A DNA stretch of 64,000 nucleotides. Source: Algoriphagus aestuariicola. Its GTDB lineage: Bacteria; Bacteroidota; Bacteroidia; Cytophagales; Cyclobacteriaceae. Of the stretch, positions 57,299 to 64,000 are shown one piece after another. The position numbers and the translations under genes are program-made. Position 1 is the stretch's first letter. Each line of letters starts with the position of its first letter. A model generated the notes under the pieces. It did not search any database and had not been told where the DNA came from. It saw only the letters and a program-made list of their open reading frames with translations. The stretch covers positions 1,167,063 to 1,231,062 of the forward strand of contig NZ_JAFKCW010000001.1 of NCBI RefSeq assembly GCF_017254835.1, written 5' to 3'.

Positions 57299-57799
57299 AT
57301 GGATATAATGAAAACAATAAAAATACTCGCGGTTGCTGCCATACTTCTATTAAGTCATGCTTGCAATACACAAGTTGAGAAAAAAGAAAATACCAAATCA
57401 TTAATTCCGGAAGAAGCAATTTTCCCAAAGGGTGAATTGGGACCTGCAACAAACTTTACAGGTAATGCTTACAACTTTGGCTTAGTAGAAAATGATTCTG
57501 TCTATAATACACTTGCAGGAAATGTCTATTTCGAAAAAGGTGCTAGATCTAATTGGCATGTACATCCAAGTGGGCAAATTCTAATTGTCCTTGATGGTGA
57601 AGGATATCACCAACTGGAAGGACAGCCAAAACAAACCATGAAAAAAGGAGATGTAGTTGAGTGTCCGCCTAATGTAAAGCACTGGCATGGAGCCACTGAG
57701 AATAACAGTCTTACTCAAATGTACATTTTACCGAAGACGGAAAATGGAATTGTAACCTGGTTAGAAGCTGTGACGGATGAACAATATATCTCCAACTAA
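57299..57799 (+). CDS. Cupin domain lipoprotein
   Basis: 166 residues from the ATG at 57299 (a second Met follows three codons on). Lipobox LLSHAC (Cys22). Cupin core with metal ligands His87, His89, Gln93 and His128/His130 (NWHVHPSGQ; KHWHG). The same core occurs in the cupin at 58973. Such single-domain cupins resemble hydroxynitrile lyase- or oxidase-type enzymes, but no reaction is certain. Starts 1 bp after the acetyltransferase, so translation is coupled. Confidence 0.82.
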   Translation: MDIMKTIKILAVAAILLLSHACNTQVEKKENTKSLIPEEAIFPKGELGPATNFTGNAYNFGLVENDSVYNTLAGNVYFEKGARSNWHVHPSGQILIVLDGEGYHQLEGQPKQTMKKGDVVECPPNVKHWHGATENNSLTQMYILPKTENGIVTWLEAVTDEQYISN

Positions 57800-57867
57800 T
57801 TCATGTTTTCCTAAGTAATAATTCATTTCTGTCTATTAGGTGGAAAATATTTAAATCGTTTAAAAAT

Positions 57868-58863
57868 ATGTTTATAGAAATAACCAAAATTAGTAGGGCA
57901 ACGGCAACGGTCTGTTTTGCTCTTATCTCCATGTTTTCTTCAGCACAAAACCTCAGAACAGTTGATGAGAAAAATGATGAATTTATTAATGGATTAGCAG
58001 AGTTGATGGCACATTCACTCCGCACACCAATTTTGCGGACGCCAGACCAATACGGAATGGAATACGAAGACATTTTTTTTCCCGCAATAGACGGAGTGGC
58101 TTTGGAAGGCTGGTTTATCCCTGCAAAAAATTCCAATAAGCTAATTATATGTAATCATCCAATGCCCGCCAACCGTTATGGTTATCCAGGTCATTTGGAT
58201 CCTTGGAAAATGTTTGGAGGTTTTGAAGTTAATTTTTTACCCGAATATAAAATTCTCCACGATGCAGGTTACAATATTATTGCTTATGATTTTCGCAATC
58301 ATGGACGCAGTGGAGAAGGTAATGGTGGTATTGTAGCACATGGTATCGTGGAATATCGTGACATAATCGGTTCATTGCAATATGCCAGGTCAAGACCAGA
58401 TACAAAAGATATGCAAATAGCACTGTACAGCCGATGTGTGGGTGCGAATTCAACATTTGTAGCAATGGATAAATATCCGGAAGAATTTAAAAACATTACT
58501 TCAATGATTGCCTTGCAACCTTCGCCTCCTCGTGCCTTCGTAAAAACGGCAATGGACAATGCCAACATACCAAACGGATATGAATTGTTCGATGAGGCCT
58601 TAAAGAAGAAAACCGGCTATGTGTTGGATGATTTCAGACCGATGGAAAAATCCCAGGCTTCCACTATCCCTACAATGGTTGCCCAGGTAAAAGATGATTC
58701 TTCAATGCCATTTCATTACGTAGAGGAAATCTACAATAACATATCTGCAAAAGATAGAAAGCTCTTTTGGATTGAGGGAACTGACCAGCGTTTCCAAGGC
58801 TATAATTATTTTGGCCAAAATCCAAAGGTGATGTTGGAATGGTTCGATAAGCATTTTAAATAA
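57868..58863 (+). CDS. Alpha/beta hydrolase, possible Cys nucleophile
   Basis: 331 residues with a signal peptide (CFALISMFSSAQ). Fold landmarks: IICNHPMPANRYGYPGH (oxyanion loop), NIIAYDFRNHGRSGEG, and the nucleophile elbow YSRCVGAN with Cys190 where most members have Ser. A late Asp (QVKDDSSMP) and His (WFDKHF) could complete a triad. A Cys nucleophile is known in dienelactone hydrolase, so the site may be functional, but another group cannot be excluded. Lies between the two cupin genes. Confidence 0.8.
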   Translation: MFIEITKISRATATVCFALISMFSSAQNLRTVDEKNDEFINGLAELMAHSLRTPILRTPDQYGMEYEDIFFPAIDGVALEGWFIPAKNSNKLIICNHPMPANRYGYPGHLDPWKMFGGFEVNFLPEYKILHDAGYNIIAYDFRNHGRSGEGNGGIVAHGIVEYRDIIGSLQYARSRPDTKDMQIALYSRCVGANSTFVAMDKYPEEFKNITSMIALQPSPPRAFVKTAMDNANIPNGYELFDEALKKKTGYVLDDFRPMEKSQASTIPTMVAQVKDDSSMPFHYVEEIYNNISAKDRKLFWIEGTDQRFQGYNYFGQNPKVMLEWFDKHFK

Positions 58864-58972
58864 AACTATTGTAAGTCACTGTAAATGAGTCTACTAAGTG
58901 ACAGGAAACTGCTTTTTCAAAATGACTTGAATAGTTAGGAGATGAACAGTTCAATTGTAAATATTAATTCAA

Positions 58973-59383
58973 ATGGAAATAAAAAGGTTAGGGTCTCAAC
59001 CATCAGTAAAAGGTCCAGCAGATTGGTTCACTGGATCTGTTCGTATTAACCATTTATTTCAGCCAAATGGGTATAGACGCGCCGGTGCTGCCGAAGTAAC
59101 ATTTGAGGCAGGTTCACGAACGGCCTGGCACACTCATCCTCTTGGGCAAACCCTAATTGTGTTGTCGGGAATAGGGCTAGTTCAACGTGAGGGCGGACCA
59201 ATTGAGGAAATCAGGCCTGGTGATGTCGTTTGGTTCGCTCCGGCTGAAAAACATTGGCATGGGGCATCGCCAACCATGGCAATGACACATATAGCCACGC
59301 AAGAGGAACTGAACGGAAAAGTCGTGGACTGGATGGAGAAAGTAACAGATGATGAATACGCGGTTCAGAAGCAGATGTCTTAG
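58973..59383 (+). CDS. Cupin domain protein, (R)-mandelonitrile lyase-like
   Basis: 136 residues, no signal peptide. Ligand pattern AWHTHPLGQ (His53, His55, Gln59) and KHWHG (His94/His96) equals that of the cupin lipoprotein upstream, and [14 protein letters not shown] matches its ending, so the two are paralogs, one exported and one cytoplasmic. The family includes metal-dependent hydroxynitrile lyases and small oxidoreductases. Upstream gap 109 bp. Confidence 0.87.
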   Translation: MEIKRLGSQPSVKGPADWFTGSVRINHLFQPNGYRRAGAAEVTFEAGSRTAWHTHPLGQTLIVLSGIGLVQREGGPIEEIRPGDVVWFAPAEKHWHGASPTMAMTHIATQEELNGKVVDWMEKVTDDEYAVQKQMS

Positions 59384-59450
59384 CATCACTTTGTTTAGAA
59401 GCTGTCGCAACAAGCCAAACCTACAAGTAATCAAACCTCTTAAGCGATAA

Positions 59451-60620
<1,170 letters not shown>

Positions 60621-60662
60621 ACAGTCAGTAACAGCAATATTTATAAAAGATTAACTGAAATT

Positions 60663-60683
60663 CACCCCTTGACGGGGTGTTTT
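60663..60683 (+). terminator. Terminator after Tat aldo/keto reductase
   Basis: CACCCC (60663-60668), 5-nt loop, GGGGTG (60674-60679), then TTTT. Short but GC-rich. Confidence 0.6.
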
Positions 60684-60748
60684 CTAATAAAGCCGCTATT
60701 GATATCTGATTAATATGGCGTAATACTAAACATATATAAAGACCAAAA

Positions 60749-61495
60749 ATGGAAAGTAATATTGAAGGAAAAGTGATAGTAATTACAGGAGCAAGTAGTG
60801 GTATGGGCGAAGCTGCTGCAAAACACCTAGCAAATCTTGGAGCGGTAGTAGTATTGGGTGCCAGAAGATTCGAAAATATTGAGAAACTAGCGAAGGAGAT
60901 TCGGGAAAATGGAGGCAAATCGCTTGCCATAGCTACAGACGTGACGCGGCGTGATCAAGTAAAAAAGCTCGTTGATTCAGCTGTTGAAACATTTGGTCGT
61001 GTGGATGTACTGCTCAATAATGCTGGTATTATGCCGCTGTCACCAATAGATCGTTTGAATATGGATGAGTGGGATCAAATGATAGATGTGAACATCAAAG
61101 GCGTGCTCAATGGAATCGCAGCCGTACTTCCCCATATGAAAAATCAGAAATCTGGTCATATTATCAACACTGCTTCTGTAGCTGGTCATAAAATATTCAG
61201 TGGCTCTGCGGTGTACTCAGCTACAAAATTTGCAGTAAGGGCATTGTCCGAAGGACTTCGAATGGAAGTAAAACCTTATAATATCCGTACTACCATAGTT
61301 TGTCCTGGGGCTGTGAAAACTGAATTGTTGGAGCACATTACTGAGGCGGATGTTCAAAAGGCCAACAAAGAATATGTAGGCGCTGTAGGGTTAAATCCAG
61401 AGAGTTTTGGTCGTGTGGTAGCCTTTGCAATAAGTCAACCTGAAGACATGGATATAAATGAAATCATCTTTCGTCCAACTGCTCAGGAGCTGTAA
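60749..61495 (+). CDS. Short-chain dehydrogenase/reductase
   Basis: 248 residues, classical SDR. Nucleotide motif TGASSGMG at 13-20, NNAG at 90-93, catalytic Ser143, Tyr156 and Lys160 (INTASVAG...YSATK). Arg39-Arg40 after the second beta-strand (GARRFE) hints at NADP preference. Cytoplasmic; substrate unknown. It lies between the two aldo/keto reductases, 42 bp before the second. Confidence 0.93.
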   Translation: MESNIEGKVIVITGASSGMGEAAAKHLANLGAVVVLGARRFENIEKLAKEIRENGGKSLAIATDVTRRDQVKKLVDSAVETFGRVDVLLNNAGIMPLSPIDRLNMDEWDQMIDVNIKGVLNGIAAVLPHMKNQKSGHIINTASVAGHKIFSGSAVYSATKFAVRALSEGLRMEVKPYNIRTTIVCPGAVKTELLEHITEADVQKANKEYVGAVGLNPESFGRVVAFAISQPEDMDINEIIFRPTAQEL

Positions 61496-61510
61496 ATAAG
61501 GATGAACTAA

Positions 61511-62527
<1,017 letters not shown>

Positions 62528-62537
62528 TTGTAAAAAA

Positions 62538-62572
62538 AAAGGCCATTCTTTATTAAATGGAATGACCTTTTT
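62538..62572 (+). terminator. Terminator after the cytoplasmic aldo/keto reductase
   Basis: AAAGGCCATTC and GAATGACCTTT pair over 11 bp with one mismatch; T-run follows to 62572. Confidence 0.6.
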
Positions 62573-62678
62573 AATGTTTCCAAAACACTACTTTTTATTT
62601 TTAGCACTTTTCCCAACAAAAAGGTAGCACATACATCATTTAATTTTTTTAAATAATAAGGTGAAGGATGGTTACTTT

Positions 62679-63368
62679 TTATTGAATCGAAATTGTTTTC
62701 AAAAGAGTATATCCATCAGTAGTATTTCCTGTAAGGCTGTCAGCCATATTGTGGTCTAAACTATCTGAAAATATTCCGTCTTGGGCATTTGACCTATCCG
62801 GAGGTCCATTGTATCCGGCGGTTTGGTAAATTGTTGTATAGTCAGAAACTGGGAAAGCGATTTGTGTTACCAAAAGTGAAATTCCTGTTTCAGATAATAC
62901 CTCTACATGAACATGCGGTGCTCTACCTGGGTACCATCCCGGGAATATGCTAATGAAAGAAACATGCCCATTTGAATCGGTAGTTTGCCTTCCGCGAAGA
63001 AAATTCTGGGATCTGTAGTCTGTAGATTGAAGTTGATTTCCTCCATATTGAGAATAGTTACCTTCACGGTCACAATGCCAAATATCCACCAGAACTCCTT
63101 CTACAGGATTGCAATTATTACTTTGATCATTAATAATCAGGTTGATTAATAAAGGAATGCCAGTTCTGTTCCCAATGATATTCGCCTGCGCGAGTTGTGC
63201 CGGAGATTGAATAGGAAAAGGCCCTAAAGTTTCTGATGGAGAAACTTCACAGTTGGCCGAATCGAGGTTGTTTTCATCTTCATTTGAGCAGGAGAAAATT
63301 GCAGTAGGTAAAGCAACTATGGCTCCTAAACTCAGTGCCCCTGATTTAAGAAACTTCTTTCTTTTCAT
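62679..63368 (-). CDS. Intradiol ring-cleavage dioxygenase-like lipoprotein
   Basis: 229 residues. An N-terminal signal (KKFLKSGALSLGAIVALPTAIFSC) ends in lipobox Cys27. The non-haem iron ligands of protocatechuate/catechol dioxygenases are visible as Tyr105 (GNYSQYG), Tyr146 (GWYPGR), His152 and His154 (PHVHVE), and SETLGPFP is the typical opening. Secreted members of this group are common in Bacteroidota and their aromatic substrate is unknown. ATG at 63368. It lies between two divergent or convergent detoxification enzymes. Confidence 0.88.
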   Translation of the reverse strand: MKRKKFLKSGALSLGAIVALPTAIFSCSNEDENNLDSANCEVSPSETLGPFPIQSPAQLAQANIIGNRTGIPLLINLIINDQSNNCNPVEGVLVDIWHCDREGNYSQYGGNQLQSTDYRSQNFLRGRQTTDSNGHVSFISIFPGWYPGRAPHVHVEVLSETGISLLVTQIAFPVSDYTTIYQTAGYNGPPDRSNAQDGIFSDSLDHNMADSLTGNTTDGYTLLKTISIQ

Positions 63369-63423
63369 TAATACGAGATTGGATTCTGATTTTCAAATTG
63401 TGGATGGAAGCTAAACTATTAAT

Positions 63424-64000
63424 TTAAATAGTAGCAGCATCGATAACGTATCTGTATCGAGCATCCTTATTTACAACTTTTTCCCACGCATCATTTATTT
63501 CTTCTGCTTTAATGATTTCTATTTGTGGATAAATTTTATTTTTAGCACAATAATCCATTACCTCCTGTGTCTCAGGTATTCCACCAATAAGTGAGCCGTT
63601 GAAATTTACACGATTGAAAATCATATTGAAATTGTTTATCGTCAATTCACCGTTCACCGGTTGGCCTACTTGTGTAAAAGAACCGTAAGGTTTTACACAA
63701 TCAATATATGGGGACATTTCATAAGCATAAGGAACTGTAGAAATCATGTAATCAAGCATGCCTTTCATGGGCGTTAAATCTTTTGAGGAATTCACAACAA
63801 TAACTTCTTTTGCCCCAAAACTTTTGATGTCTTCGATTTTTGATGGGGATGTAGTAAATGCATATACTTCAGCACCTTTTGAAACAGCTAATTTTATAGC
63901 CATATGACCTAATCCGCCAATGCCTACAACTCCTACCTTATCTCCCTTTTTGAAGTTAGCTTTCATCAATGGAGAATAGGTGGTAATCCCTGCACATAGC
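63424..64000 (-). CDS. NAD(P)-dependent zinc alcohol dehydrogenase, partial (YahK/AdhA-like)
   Basis: The C-terminal 191 residues are visible; the start is beyond the window, since the frame is open to base 64000 (LCAGITTYSPLMKANFKKG). GVVGIGGLGHMAIKLAVSKGAEVYAF is the nucleotide-binding motif, and FTTSPSKIEDIKSFGAKEVI and FNGSLIGGIPETQEVMDYCAK are typical of the YahK/cinnamyl-alcohol dehydrogenase branch, which reduces aldehydes with NADPH. The catalytic zinc ligands lie outside the window. Confidence 0.88.
   Translation of the reverse strand, partial: LCAGITTYSPLMKANFKKGDKVGVVGIGGLGHMAIKLAVSKGAEVYAFTTSPSKIEDIKSFGAKEVIVVNSSKDLTPMKGMLDYMISTVPYAYEMSPYIDCVKPYGSFTQVGQPVNGELTINNFNMIFNRVNFNGSLIGGIPETQEVMDYCAKNKIYPQIEIIKAEEINDAWEKVVNKDARYRYVIDAATI

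Overview
The window looks like chromosome of a Bacteroidota bacterium, most likely an environmental member of the Cytophagales (Algoriphagus/Cyclobacterium-like). The lineage call rests on a SusC/SusD pair controlled by a sigma-70/FecR pair, many short-signal lipoproteins, a GH95/ThuA/SASA carbohydrate locus, DUF1275, AEC and Gfo/Idh/MocA proteins, and an IS21-type insertion sequence. No rRNA or tRNA gene was seen. All functions are from reading translated sequence, with no database search.

Layout. 0-6.5 kb: end of a PVC-type sugar dehydrogenase, then housekeeping and stress genes (DinB, lipoprotein, Fe-S uracil-DNA glycosylase-like protein, Hsp20, CsbD). 6.4-12.7 kb (minus strand): a single-chain molybdenum hydroxylase of xanthine dehydrogenase type, carrying an odd in-frame insertion, preceded by a monohaem lipoprotein. 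12.9-15.5 kb (minus): four unknown envelope proteins, three of them with overlapping stop/start codons. 15.8-20.8 kb: DUF1275, a Tat-exported Gfo/Idh/MocA oxidoreductase, an AEC transporter translationally overlapped with an FAD/NAD(P) protein. 21.1-24.5 kb: a zinc-dependent phospholipase C-like protein with an internal membrane helix, plus an unknown partner.

24.6-33.6 kb is a fucoside-type utilisation locus: LacI repressor with a clear operator in the divergent promoter region, aldose dehydrogenase (AKR), MDR dehydrogenase, GH95 alpha-L-fucosidase, ThuA protein, SASA acetylesterase and a CE1-like esterase. The enzymes would remove fucose and acyl groups outside the cytoplasm and oxidise the sugar inside. 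34.1-35.2 kb: membrane-bound AraC regulator.

35.8-42.4 kb is a broken, accessory stretch. An IS21-type element (36159-38744) joins the first 116 codons of a TonB-linked outer-membrane protein to the last ~108 codons of a UmuC-type polymerase, with no target duplication, so the chromosome was rearranged here. After a SRAP protein comes an AT-rich patch with small unknown genes (one PLAT-like) and a 140-bp palindromic element that resembles an integron attC site.

42.4-53.1 kb (minus strand) holds a regulated uptake locus: ECF sigma, FecR, SusC, SusD and two paralogous secreted FAD oxidoreductases, separated by strong hairpins. It is bracketed by two ~300-bp imperfect direct repeats. 54-55.4 kb: an orphan ArdC-like protein and two tiny membrane proteins sharing a CTAG stop. 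55.8-64 kb: an AraC regulator opposite an acetyltransferase, two cupins, an alpha/beta hydrolase with Cys in the nucleophile position, two paralogous aldo/keto reductases, an SDR, a secreted intradiol dioxygenase-like lipoprotein and the end of a zinc alcohol dehydrogenase: a probable carbonyl or small-molecule detoxification cluster.
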